Under the pieces are notes generated by a model, which ran no database searches, was not told where the DNA came from, and saw only the letters and a list, made by a program, of their open reading frames with translations. A stretch of 64,000 nt of DNA from Bugula neritina. Taxonomy: Eukaryota; Bryozoa; Gymnolaemata; Cheilostomatida; Bugulidae. The translations under genes and the position numbers were made by a program. Position 1 is the first letter of the stretch. The number at the start of each line of letters is the position of its first letter. Below are positions 10,701-22,400 of the stretch, piece by piece. The DNA lies in contig OZ037767.1 in the NCBI GenBank assembly GCA_964035545.1, positions 10,716,207 through 10,780,206 of the forward strand. The letters are read 5' to 3'.

Positions 10701-13700
10701 ATAGCATGTACAGTATAGAGTATAGCATGTAGAGTATAGCATGTGTAGTAGAGTATAGCATGTACAGTATAGAGTATAGCATGTAGAGTATAGCATGTGT
10801 AGTGTAGAGTATAGCATGTAGAGTATAGCATGTAGAGTATAGCACGTGTATTATAGAGTATAGCATGTATTGAGACAGCGCACCTGGTTACGCAGTTTGT
10901 CAACCTCCACATCTCTGTCAGTAATCTGCTGCTGTAAAGTTGTCTTCTGAAGTACAGCCTGTTCCTGTGTGTACTTCATCTCCTCGTCTTTCTGACGTAA
11001 CTCTGTTATACATTTATATTATATAGTATACAGTTATATTGTATAGTATACAGTTATATTATACAGTATACAGTTATATTATATAGTATACAGTTATATT
11101 GTATAGTATACAGTTATATTATACAGTATACAGTTATATTATATAGTATACAGTTATATTGTATAGTATACAGTTATATTATACAGTATACAGTTATATT
11201 ATATAGTATACAGTTATATTGTATAGTATACAGTTATATTATACATTATACAGTTATATTATCCAGTATACAGTTATATTGTACACTATACAGTTATATT
11301 ACACAGTTATATTGTACAGTATACAGTTATATTGTATAGCATATAGTTATATTATAGTGTATAAATTATATTATGCATCAAACTATATGATTATATTGGT
11401 AGACTACACAATATACAAACATGCAATGTACAATTATATAACATAATATACATTCATACACTGTAGAAAACTACATACATTATGCAACGGCCTAAACAGT
11501 ACAACATACCTACTAGTATTCCAATTTAAGTGTACGTGCAATGTACTTACTGTGTACACTTATACAACATTAATCTGGTCTGAATTATCACACTCACACC
11601 CACTTACTTTATCTAAACCATCCTATGTGCATCACACTTACCTTTATACCATTGCACTTACACTCCCACACACTAGCACACTTACCTTGCTCTACACTCT
11701 TGTACTTTCCTTTCTCCAGACCACTGTACTTACACACCACACTTACACTACCACACTTACACTAACACACTTACACATCACACTTACACTAACACACTTA
11801 CACATCACACTTACACTAGCACACTTACACATCACACTTACACTAGCACACTTACACTACCACACTTACACTACTACACTTACACTAGTACACTTACACT
11901 AGCACACTTACACATCACACTTACACTAACACACTTACACTAGCACACTTACACTACCACACTTACACTCCCACACACTACCAACTTACCTTGCTCTAGC
12001 CCACTGTACCTAGACTGAGTCTGACTCAACTTGTCCTCCAGATTATCAATAGTCTGTCTGGACTCGTCGTGGTCGGCCTGCAGCTGAGTCTCCAGGTCCT
12101 GGGAACACAAACTACGTAGACTTAGTACCTTGTAGGACTACAGAGGTTACAGAGGCTGGGTGACATGGCAGCCGTAAAGATGAACTAAATCAGAGGTGTT
12201 GGTGGAGGCTGCCAAGTTGATGTGGAAATTGCACAGAGAAGAAATAAAATCCATCAACAGCCTCCTAATTGTAAGTTCATAGACAACACTCCAGATGCTA
12301 CGCATTCTATTGTAAAACATTTCTACCCCTTCTAAAACAATCTCATTATAAGCAGCCATTCATTCATATTACATAGGCAGACTTGAAGGCTTAGAGCCAT
12401 GAAAATAAAGTAAAAAGAACTCAACAGGGTTACACACGATACATCACAGCTATATATACTATAAAAACTCGCATAAGTTTATAGTCTTGAGAGAAACCCT
12501 GATGAAAGGGGTTTTCGTTAAATCAGGCTCAGGACTTATTTATATGTGGCACAGGACAATTACTAGGCCAGCATTTTAACCCCTACCCCTGCTCCCTACA
12601 GCTACACATCCTATAATATCCCTTCATTCCCGCAACACAAGTAGCTATTATACGTATATATTAGCAACCGTGTACTATGATTGGTCGAATTACCTGCACT
12701 TCCATGCGTAAAGATTCTACAAGGGCAGACGATTGCTGGAGTTCCTGTCGCAACATTATCTTTTCTTGTTCCATCTCTGCATTGATGTCTGAACTCAACT
12801 CTCCATCTACACCTTCTACTCCACATTCTTTCATAGAAGAGATCAATTTGTCTTTAGACTACAGCATATATAACAAACACTCTGTGACCTGCAACATGAC
12901 TGATGACGCAACTACACAATATATGAAATAGTATAAATACACTATTACATATAACACATGCATAATGATATTACATGTAATAGCATCATGAAATTGCTTA
13001 TCATAATACTCTAAACAGTCTAACTACGATATACCGCATGTAGTTCAACTATGATAATATCGTATGATATGATAACATTGTATGATACGATAATATGTGA
13101 TACAATAACATCGTATGATATGATAATATTACCTGTAAAATACGAGCTGCCTTCTCTTTGTAGTCACTTAGCTCTTGCTTTGCTGACTCCATGTTTATTC
13201 TGGAATGTTTTAGTTGCTGTGAAAGTGTCTCAGTGCGATCTGGAACATGGTAAATAATGATTAACACTATAGTATGTAGTGAACATGGTAAATACTGACT
13301 GATACTATAATCTAGTGTGTAGTGAACCACATGGTAAAGAGAATCTTAAGAGGTTAAGCTAGGAGATCAAGTTAAGAGATCGAGCTGAAAGATCAGACTA
13401 AGAGGTCAGGTTAAAAGGTCAGACTAAGAGGTCAGGCTAAGAGATTAGGAAAGTGACTCACGTTTCTCATCACTCAGCTTCTTCTGCAGCTGAACCACAG
13501 TCTCTGAGAGAGCTTGCTGGTCAACTTCAAGTCTAGACTGCCTCTCTGAATACTCTCTCTGTTTAATCAAAATAGTATTTCATCATCACACAGCCTTACA
13601 ACAGCAACATTGCGTCACAAATTAACAACTCTATTCACATATTTCTCTAGCAACAAGAGAAAGCTGCATGACAATAAAACAAACCTTCATGGAATATTTC

Positions 13701-14432
13701 AACAAGAAGCACCAGACCAGGAAGTATTAAACAAATGTAAAACATAAGGGTGAGCAACTTAATTCAATAGAATTCCATTCCTGTATATCGATGAAAATTC
13801 AGAAGTGTTGAGCTCTTATTTTGCGCTGCAATGTGAACGAGGCATGAGACTTGTGAGTCTGTCAGTCAGTGTCAGTCAGTTGGTGTCAGTCAGTCAGTGT
13901 CAGTCAGTGTCAGTCAGTTAGTGTCAGTCAGTTGGTGTCAGTCAGTTGGTGTCAGCCAGTTGGTGTCAGTCAGTCAGTGTCAGTCAGTGTCAGTCCGTAT
14001 AAGGGGTGAATATGAACTCAGTTCAAATACTCACCTGAGATTTCTGTGCATTCTCTTGATCCAACTTCAACTTGCTTTCAGCCTCCGCTAGTTTCATCTG
14101 TAAGAAAACAACTCTTTAAATAATCCACAACTGATAGCCTATACAGTACATTTTGGTGGTGGTAGTAATAGTAGCAGTAGTAGTAGCAGCAGTAGCAGCA
14201 GCAGTAGTAGTAGCAGTAGTAGTAGTAGCAGCAGTAGCAGCAATAGTAGTAGTAGTAGCAGCAGTAGCAGCAGTAGTAGCAGCAGTGGTAGTAGCAGTAG
14301 TAGTAGCAGTAGTAGTAGTAGTAGTAGCAATAGTAGCAGCAGTGGTAGTAGCAGTAGTAGTAGCAGCAGCAGTAGCAGCAATAGTAGTAGTAGTAGCAGC
14401 AACAGTAGTAGTAATAGTAGTAGTAGTAGTAA

Positions 14433-14464
<32 letters not shown>

Positions 14465-17253
14465 ATAGTAGTAGTAGTAGTAGTAGTAGTAGCAGAGTTT
14501 GAGTGTAAGGTTTGTTTTCTATACTGTATAATATTGAGCATATCAATTTCATTGCCAGTTATATATCTCTCTACAGAAAAGGAATGAAAGTGACTACAGT
14601 CAACTGGTGGAGCTCGTTAGTGACACGAAATATCACCTTTAAAGAATCCAGAGCCTGGCTGTGGAGGCCGCTGGAGTCAGAATGATCTCTAAGTATTCTT
14701 TCTCTATCTTGCTCAAGTTCGTCCAATCTAGAGGACTTTGATTTAACCTCACCCTCTAATTCCTCCAACCTTACTCTTAATATCGCCACCTGAAATTGAG
14801 GTAGGTGCAGTAATGAAGAAATTGAGAAAAGCTTGTGTTCTAAATTAGAAATGTAGCGCAAGAAGTTATGTTCTCGCGAGAATTGCAACTCGCACCCCAA
14901 ACCAAAATTTGATAATAAAATTAAAGAATATGGGCTATTTCAATTTCTCCACTACTGCTCCTAAATGCTGGAATTGAGATGCTTACAGTAATAGTCATGT
15001 AAGACAAGGGGTGCAAGGCTATTACTAAAATCAACATGATTACAATAACATTGCCATTAGTATTCAATACTGGTTACACTGTAACTCTATAATTGACACG
15101 GGGGGGGGGGGGGGGGGGGGGGATAAACACACCTGGCTATTTTTAGCATTCAGCTCTTCCACCTGATCTGTTTCCCTGTCTCTCAACTCTCTCAGCATCT
15201 GCTCCAGTTTACTGATTTGTCGGTCTTGGGAATCGCTTTTAGTTTTGAACACCGATAACTCTATAGAGTAACCAGAACAGTTCTAATACAAATACAGCAG
15301 TAGTTACAGTTGTAGTTAGTAACAGTGGGAGTTAGTTAAGGTATTAGTTATTTATAGCGATATTTAGTGACATTTGCAGTTAGTAACAGTGGTAGGAGTT
15401 ACAGTTAGGACTCCATTCGAACTACAAGTGCAATAGTCACTAAGTCATAATTACATATAAATCTATATTCAAATTGAACAACATTGGATCTATAGCCGGG
15501 GATTATATCAGTAACTAAACATCACAATACCAAAGGCATAAACAAATTGGAACTGCTTCAAGACATCTAAATATAATATAGAGACAATAAATTCTAGGCA
15601 CACAACTTTTACATCTCTGACAGAACCTATTCAGTCCCAGATTACATTTTAAAAGTAAACAAATACAGGTGTTGAACCACCAGGCAGTCTTACCACTCTC
15701 GGCTTGTCGTGCTCGCTGTAGAAGTGAAGTAACTTCACTGTTGAGAGACTGAATCTCACTCTTAAGTAAGCCGTTCTCGAGCTCCAGTGACTTAACGTCG
15801 GCATCGACAGCAGCAGCGTCTGAAGGCAGTCCCATGCTGTGGGTGCTCATCGCAGACGCGGTCATCTCTCCAGAGACGGTCATTGTGGGAGGATTCTCAA
15901 TCAGTTCGTATTCGCTGGGGCACGCTGATGACCCAGAATTCCGATCTGTCGGGCTATGATTAGCATCATCTGTGTGACAGATATACAACTGAGTATAACA
16001 TTTAATAAGCAGAGAACTGAGACAAAGAATGTTCACCTTCAATTGAATCAAATTAATAGCCATTCAACAAACTATACAATATAACCTTACTTTATTTAGT
16101 TCATACTAGCAAATTAAGACAAACAAATAAAATTGGATTAAAAATTAATAAGATTTTGCTATTTGGGGTGTTCTCATTTGCTGATTCCAAACATGTGTAA
16201 GAAAAGTTCGGCAAAATTAAACCCTTTATTTGTGACAAAATAAATGCACTTACGTAACAAGACCAGCTATATGTGAATACTACTTGGCTTATGTTACGAC
16301 TATCAGATGAACACATTGGAATAGGTTGTATTCATTTAAAAGATTAGAAGCTGCACTATTTGCAGATTAAAAAGTTTAATTCCATAAAAGTATATAGAAG
16401 AGAGTTTTTCAATAATTAAACACAGTTCATTAAAAGTGATGCAAAAATCATCACATGACTGGTGTTTCTTGACTAATAATTTAAAAAAACAAACAAACAG
16501 AACATATAACAAAATTTGAAAGATTCTTGATTATGTGGATTCATTTACCAATACTTCATTAGTTAAGAGCAAAAACATATATATTAGGAGCTAGATTTTC
16601 ATGAATCAGGCAAAATTGATTTTAATAAGTGTGTATGTACTAAATAAAGTGGAGTGACCCAAAATGCTTTCAAAATACCACCGTGAAGCACATACAGTTC
16701 ACTTGTCATTTAGCAACAATGATTTCATGCAGCAAAGCAGCATCTAATGTGTTTAGTGGTTTAGGTAATGATAGCCTATGTACCTGCAGGAGTATGTGGT
16801 CGGGCTGTGAACTGAAGCCCGCTGTCTGTAGTCCTGGCAGAGCCAGTGCTGGACTGTCTGGAGTGTACAAGCTTCTTCTTAACTTCCTTAGTTGGTTCAC
16901 TGTTCAGGAAGTCAAACAACTCATCGTCCAAAGTTTTCTTGCTGGGCTTCTTACCAATAGAGGAAGGTTTGGTCTGAACAGTGATAGGAGGAGTAGGAGT
17001 TCTAGAATATTCCAAGACATTCCGCATTTAATACGCACACTTCCTGTGGTCTGGTGTAAACATGGCAGAGTAGAAAAAATTACCTGGCAGGGTCAGGGGG
17101 TGATACAGTGAGGGGAGACTTCTTATTCCCGGAGACTGGGGAGGCAGACCCTTCCTCAGATATGGTTGAGATGTTGAGGGAAGCGTTGGCTGTCTGGTCT
17201 ACTTTGTTCAACAATTCTTCTGCTTTCCCGGCAAGTCCAGTAAGCCATGACAT
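7770..17253 (-). CDS. GOLGA5: Golgin-84 (golgin subfamily A member 5), complete, 15 coding exons
   Basis: Golgin-84 is a tail-anchored coiled-coil tether of the cis/medial Golgi that captures vesicles and helps keep Golgi ribbons together. Coding exons: 17084-17253, 16784-17001, 15694-15969, 15133-15260, 14637-14789, 14035-14097, 13462-13558, 13133-13239, 12694-12858, 11990-12098, 10884-11002, 9961-10155, 9091-9227, 8588-8651 and 7770-7889. They total 2121 nt, 706 aa; human golgin-84 is 731 aa. All phases agree. The N-terminus MSWLTGLAGKAEELLNKVDQ matches the family's conserved start, and DDELFDFLNS follows in exon 2. Residues of about 195-600 are Glu/Leu/Gln-rich coiled coil, with SAKQELSDYKEKAARILQ and ETRLHQLTENLIEKQT conserved. 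The C-terminus carries SIRLGVFLRRYPIARVFV and the membrane anchor LLLHLWTMIVLLTY (residues 668-681). The ATG at 17253 is chosen by homology; it follows an acceptor at 17268. Confidence 0.97.
8279..8580. repeat. Degenerate tatataata-cagca repeat, golgin-84 last intron
   Basis: Irregular tandem copies of a 15-20 bp unit (acagcatatataata type) fill the part of the last intron next to the donor of exon 8588-8651. They generate a Tyr/Ile-rich false frame. Confidence 0.75.
9664..9955. repeat. gttagtatacagt minisatellite, golgin-84 intron
   Basis: About 290 bp of variants of a gttagtatacagtatacagt unit. The array runs to within a few bases of the donor of exon 9961-10155, whose splice sequence GTACGTCGTATAC blends into it. 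Confidence 0.85.
10157..10866. repeat. 21-bp minisatellite filling a golgin-84 intron
   Basis: Roughly 33 copies of a 21-bp unit (tatagcatgtgtagtatagag and shortened variants) occupy all but about 20 bp of the 728-nt intron between exons 10884-11002 and 9961-10155. The acceptor CTATACAG is itself formed by the repeat edge. Because the unit is divisible by three and lacks stops on the minus strand, all three frames stay open and read Tyr/Thr/Ala/Leu repeats. These are not protein-coding. Confidence 0.95.
11006..11380. repeat. 20-bp minisatellite with 60-bp higher-order unit
   Basis: A 20-bp unit (tatattatatagtatacagt) is repeated about 16 times. Three variants (atat, gtat and atac cores) alternate in order, so 60-bp blocks at 11041-11100, 11101-11160 and 11161-11220 are identical. 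The array abuts the acceptor of golgin-84 exon 10884-11002. Confidence 0.9.
11640..11985. repeat. acacttacactagc tandem repeat
   Basis: An imperfect 12-15 bp repeat (acacttacactagc, acacttacacatc) of about 340 bp ends just before the donor of golgin-84 exon 11990-12098. Confidence 0.85.
13038..13130. repeat. atcgtatgatatgataa repeat
   Basis: A short degenerate tandem of an 18-20 bp unit containing tatgatatgata, next to the donor of golgin-84 exon 13133-13239. Confidence 0.7.
13365..13450. repeat. aagaggtcaggct repeat
   Basis: About six degenerate copies of a 13-15 bp unit (aagaggtcaggct, taagagatcgagc) lie beside the donor of golgin-84 exon 13462-13558. Confidence 0.7.
13857..13997. repeat. 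gtcagtcagtgtcagtcagttg repeat
   Basis: Tandem gtcagt units in nested periods of 10, 14 and 22 bp, about 140 bp, in a golgin-84 intron next to exon 14035-14097. Confidence 0.85.
14155..14495. repeat. (AGT/AGC)n trinucleotide array
   Basis: About 340 bp of agt/agc triplets with occasional aat and ggt, in the golgin-84 intron between exons 14637-14789 and 14035-14097. It is open in all frames as polyLeu, polyThr/Ala or polyVal, but conserved exons with good splice sites lie on both sides, so it is intronic. Confidence 0.95.
14802..14963. mobile_element. GGTGCAGTA MITE, copy B, at a golgin-84 acceptor
   Basis: 162 bp, starting TA|GGTGCAGTAATGAAGAAATT and ending TCTCCACTACTGCTCC|TA. Its left end lies 12 bp upstream (on the minus strand) of golgin-84 exon 14637-14789. 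The element therefore probably supplies the branch-point region for that exon. Confidence 0.85.
15100..15122. repeat. Homopolymer run of 23 G
   Basis: A 23-base G tract 10 bp beyond the donor of golgin-84 exon 15133-15260. On the gene strand it is a poly(C) run just inside the intron. Confidence 0.95.
16030..16783. other. Golgin-84 intron, nothing recognised
   Basis: This is most of the intron between exons 16784-17001 and 15694-15969. It is A+T-rich unique-looking sequence. Short open frames here lack splice context or any recognisable motif. Confidence 0.5.
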
Positions 17254-17459
17254 TCTGAGGGCAACTACTGCTTAGAAAACAACATGAAGGGTCAAGGTGG
17301 GGTCTAACAAACAAGTAACAATGGCATGTTTCTGTATTAAACTTAAAAAGTACTGAAAAGTCTAGAATTTTTATTACACATTGAGAAGCAGTTGTCTTGA
17401 AGTGAGACAATTGTATTGCTATCAGTATTACTGTATAATAAATATTATTACTTATATCT

Positions 17460-18125
17460 ATCCGCTAGTTATTACAAATATTATTAGTATTAGTAAGACT
17501 ATAATTATTAGATTTATTATTAGTATTAGATTAGTATTACTAGTACAGTAGTACTAGTGGTAGCCTACTACTACTAACATTAGATTTAGTATAAGTATAA
17601 CTATTAGTATTACTATAGTCTATAAGTATAAAACATAAGAGTTAAGACTAAGAGTAAGTACAACAACTACAGACAATGATAGTGACTACATCTACAGGAC
17701 TACATCACAGGCACTACCAGTTTTAATTTCAACTTGAAGTTCAACTTCAAGTTAAAGTAGTGAGATACTAGTATACTCATATTGCTACAGTATGACTATG
17801 AGTATGAGCCATGAGGATGAAGTAGTAGTACTGCTACTACTAGTAGTATTAGTAGTACTATTAGTAGACATACTCAGACTAATACTATTAGTAATACCCA
17901 TAGTGATAGTAGTAACACATACTCACATAGTTACAGTATAAGGTCTAGTAGTAGTAGTAGTACTAATAATAATACTAATACTAATAGTGCTAGTAGTAAT
18001 AGTGGTGGTGGTGGTAGTGGTAGTAGTAATAGTAGTAGTAGTAGTAGTAGCAGTAGTAGTAGTAGTGCTACTAGTAGTACTACTAGTACTAGTACTAGTA
18101 GTAGTACTACTGACTACTAGTACTG
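17460..18125. repeat. Degenerate (TAG/ATT)n simple-sequence region
   Basis: Trinucleotide-rich DNA (tag, tat, tac, tgg steps) becomes an almost pure agt/act array at 17945-18115. It lies in the intron between the first coding exon of golgin-84 and its 5' UTR exon. Confidence 0.85.
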
Positions 18126-18554
18126 CTAGTAATAGCCGTTTCAGTCTGAGTTTCACTTTCAAGATGAAGATGAGCAAAGCCAAATGAATAATGATTATCA
18201 GTCAGCATTATTATCATTATGATTATCATTATGATTATGATAATAGTAATTTAATAGACACTTAAACATACTCATAGAAGCAATAAATATAATAGTATCT
18301 GTAATTGCATTAACTATTGTAGATACTAATTTATTAAATCAATTATGAAACAATAATTTGGGAATAATAATGAGCAACTCTCATTATTAAAATTTTATTT
18401 ATATTCAGGATTGTGATTGTACCATTAGCATTACTATTAGATTTAGTATTTATTATTTAGTAAAGACGCAAATTACAGATGTAATAGTGTCAGACGTGGA
18501 GTATTATTAATGACAGGTATCTATACACTCAAATTAAACACAGATATAAATTAC

Positions 18555-18640
18555 CTGCAGTTTTGAGTCGAGCAGAACAAATTTATTGCAGTTGTAGAGT
18601 TGCTCTCCCCACTTAACAGCTCCAAGCTCGTATGCCTATT
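18555..18640 (-). other. Probable 5' UTR exon of golgin-84
   Basis: On the minus strand, a G+C-richer stretch ends at CTGCAG|GTAATT (donor at 18554-18553). It can join the acceptor TAAGCAG at 17268 that precedes the golgin-84 start codon by 14 bp. The upstream boundary and transcription start are guesses. The DNA between here and the JKAMP poly(A) signal (18641-19073) probably holds the promoter. Confidence 0.45.
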
Positions 18641-19073
18641 GTATCAAAATTGGCATCTAAAATCGTCAAGCAATGCTTACTCTTATTAAACTCAAATCTG
18701 CAGTTGATGCTTGTCATGTGTGGTCACTGTGTGTTACACAAGGTTAATGCTCCAGTTACAACTCACAAGCATACATTACCGTGTAAGTTACAACATGAAG
18801 CTAGAGCTCTAGTCACATTTGCATATTAATCCCAAAGCAAGAGCGTTCATCAAGAGAAAGTAACTCCGTAGTCATCATAAAACATAAAAGTCCTATTAGG
18901 CGCCCCAAGATGTGCTTATGATCATAGACCATTTAAAATCAATGTCATAAGACTTTCAATTGAACTATAAAGTTTTGTACTACGCAAAGGTTTCGGGATG
19001 TGTGACAAAATCACATAGGTCAAAAAATAATAACACTAGTAGTAGTAGAGCTGCATAGTTTTGCTGTAAACAT

Positions 19074-19079
19074 TTTATT
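19074..19079 (-). promoter_or_regulatory. Poly(A) signal of JKAMP
   Basis: AATAAA on the minus strand, about 415 bp beyond the JKAMP stop codon. Confidence 0.5.
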
Positions 19080-19494
19080 ATAATAAATGGTACTATGAAA
19101 ATATGACATTTTAGATATTTTTTACTACTAAAATTGCAAATAGAAAAAGTTCAATCCATGCATATGAAATACAATAATAGATAAAAAAACTTTTTACATT
19201 TCATATAAGCGTTGATTGAACTTTTGCGTTGTGGCTTCATAAGCTTAATGTTACATGAACACATAAATACCATATAACAATAATAATTTAATAAATAGAA
19301 AATGTAAACCAGTATATATGTACATGAAAAGTGTGTGTACTACTGTGTTCATATATACAGAGTCAATCAGGTTGTGATGGCCTAATTGGTGTAACTGTCA
19401 ACAATTCTGCAGGCATGTCTGCAGATATACTATCTACAATATAACTTCATCTGCGGTAGAGTTTCCAGGGCAGATGGAAGAAAGTATAGACAGA

Positions 19495-22400
19495 TCACTG
19501 TACGGTATGACTATCAAGTTTCTCAGGGTCTGTATGCTTACTGGTAAGAATGTATATCAGATACCTACAACATGCAGTTGAACACTATACACAGCTGGGG
19601 GGAGGGGGTCACACAAGGTCGAAGCTCAAGTTATAACATAATTCAAGTAATGCAAACAGTGGTGAGAATGAAGACTCAGTGTATTCAGGATAATGTATTT
19701 ACTAATTACTTTTAGTTTATAAAGTTAACTCAAAGGTCTGCAAAATGATATTTTGAAAATGGGTTATTTCTAAAGTAAAAAAAATAATTCAACTATTGCA
19801 ATATATATTATATACATTCAAAAAAATTTAAAGACCAATTTCTTGAGCCCGGTAATTTAAAAAAGGCAAAGGATTATTGATATACAACATAAAAATTATG
19901 TAACTAAAAGTGGCATGATTAATTTTTAAACTTGACTAATAACAAAAAATACAAAAACTTCCAGTTTATCTAATAGCTTATCTAGCTGAAGAGGTCTTGG
20001 TGTGTGAATTATACGTTAGCTGAGAGAATCAGAGTGGCTATGACTTACGGGGCTGGTACAAGAAGCAGCAGGCAGCCGGCCATGATGGAGTGTTGTGAAA
20101 TGTCCATCATAGATATAACTAGAGAGAAGATCCCGTAACCATGGAGAAAGAAGCAGAGCAGAAGTATACAGAAGCTTCTGGCATTGCAGAGACTTTGTGA
20201 GAACAGAGCAGAGATATTCTACAAGATAACAGAAACTTATACGGAAATACAAAAGAAAATAGCAATTTACATTGCTATTGTAACATTATTGAATTAGATT
20301 TTTTAATCAGCAACACATTTTGTAAATTGGAGTTGCTTTCTCTTTTCTTGTTGTCGCAGAAGGAGCACAACTCTTTTATATAATAGTGTGAAGAGGCCAT
20401 GTTTCTTTATTTTTAGTTTTAAAATGTGTCAACTTGTAAATAATTGTTTGTCTGAAATAGGCAATACCTGAAATCAAGCTACAAAGCTAACTAGGTACAA
20501 TGAAATTGTAAATAAAATAAATAAATTAAAAGAAACTTGAAAAAGACAAGAACCATTTTCATTAATTGACAGGGCGCGTGGTAAATACTGTTGATTAGAA
20601 TTTTAGCAGACGATAGTGATGCGTTTCATGCTTACGGACAACTAAGGGTGGTTACCTAGTCAGCCTGTAACAGTGCACTAGACATGAGGCTATACTTGTA
20701 AATGGCCTACCTGATCCTGAAAGTGAGAGAGATGAACTGTTAGAGATACGACAGAGAGAATGAGAGCCAGGTATGGGAAGGAATAATCTAGAAAATAGAG
20801 AGATTAACGATTACAACAGAAGCTAGAGAAATAAAAAACAGAGTATGTGTCACAGCTCTTTCCTGATAGAGGCCTCCACTTGAAATTTAAATATAGACAC
20901 AATTTCTGACAAATTGCTAGCAGAGTTCTATAACAGATTATCTTTATAATTAGTGTATGACTGTCACAAGAAGATCAGATAACTTATTTATAGTCTGAAA
21001 CCACTTGCAGTATCCACTGCTAGAAATAAACATTAAGATTACTGTCAATTAGCACCAGTCAAAGTTGGCAATATCAGGAAATAAGTAAATTACACTTGAA
21101 GATGTCATGCTTTGGGCATGCTGGAGGTAATGAGGCAGTACTAATGGAGAATTGTTAGCTGTACAAACTCTTGATATTCCAGATTTAAAATCATTCTCTC
21201 TTGGTATTGCGTGGAGCTGCAATAGTTGATATTGTTTGACCATAAAACTACAGTGTTGGTTACATATTGTAGCCATACCAAAAGGTTTATTTAGAACTTA
21301 GGCTATGGGGAAAAGTATTGTGAGTTGGTTTCAGCACCAAAAATATTAATTATTACTCAAAATAATCATTTTACCATTTTTCTCCATTGTTTAAAACTGT
21401 CGTTATTGTAATGTATTATAATGATATGCACATAAACAAGCTTGCACTGTTATAGGGAGGATATTAACACTCACATATTACTCCTCCTGCAACAGTCTGT
21501 AACAAGACAAGCAGAGGCAAGAAGTACAGAGCCCCATAAATAGGGGAAGCACTGTCCACGCCCCGCTGAGTGAACCGTTTGTTAGAGAATATAGGTCTAA
21601 AGATGATCATGGCAGGGATTTGTAGACTGAAATAGATCATTACACTTGTATACCTGCAACAGATGACTTGACTTTAGAAGAGTCAGTAGACACAGTAGTT
21701 GACTAATTTCAGTCTATCCTGCTAAAATAGAAGGGTGGTAATAGGCAGGACCAGGCAGGATGGACCATGGCTAAACCAGAAAAACAGCTCCGGCAAAACA
21801 GAAATTATTTATGACCAAATTGTGACTGTATTTATAAAAATAATAGTCTAATATAACAAGTGAAATATTGTCATAGTTGGAGGTATAATTAGAGTGTTGC
21901 TTTATTTTGAATATAGGATTTATCTCCCTTGGATTGAAGTTTTAGTTATTGGAAACTGTCCAAAGCTGGCAAACCTGCCCAGGAACTTCACATCAGCATA
22001 CAAACACAACAAATTAACCTTAACTTTCATATGACAGCCATAACATCGTAATACTAATTACGAAATAAAATATATATTGTTTTACACAATAGCCAAATAC
22101 GTATTAATAGAATTGTGGGGTTAATTAGGGGGCAAATAACTTCCTAATCAATAATCATCAATACTTTTTGTGTTGATTGTTTATCAGCCTTAATTAGTAG
22201 CAAACTTATTGCTTTTGGTATTCATCAATAAAAAAGCTGCAGCATATCGTACTAGATAATGAGAGTAAAGTCAGTGGATATATGCAATCTATTGTTGGCT
22301 AATGATAATTCTGGGCACCGAAGCTGATGGCTTCATTGCCTGCTAATGAATATATTGATGAATGAACTCTTTCATTCATCAATAAAAGAGTTTATCGAAA

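Noticed and set aside
9925-10912. Long Tyr/Thr/Leu/His-rich minus-strand frames
   Set aside because: They read the 21-bp minisatellite inside a golgin-84 intron. Only the VMSKKLST.. part (9961-10155) is a conserved exon, with proper splice sites on both sides.
12147-12359. 70-codon minus-strand frame MAAYNEIVLEGVEMFYNRM...
   Set aside because: It lies inside a golgin-84 intron, has no family match, and the adjacent exons splice in phase without it. It could be an old transposon fragment, but nothing supports that.
14116-14587. PolyLeu, polyThr/Ala and polyVal frames
   Set aside because: Trinucleotide array in an intron. Flanking golgin-84 exons join in phase without it.
20016-20252. Minus-strand frame MYFRISFCYL...
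   Set aside because: Wrong frame for the JKAMP exon at 20049-20218; the frame giving LHGYGIFSL is the one that joins its neighbours and matches the family.
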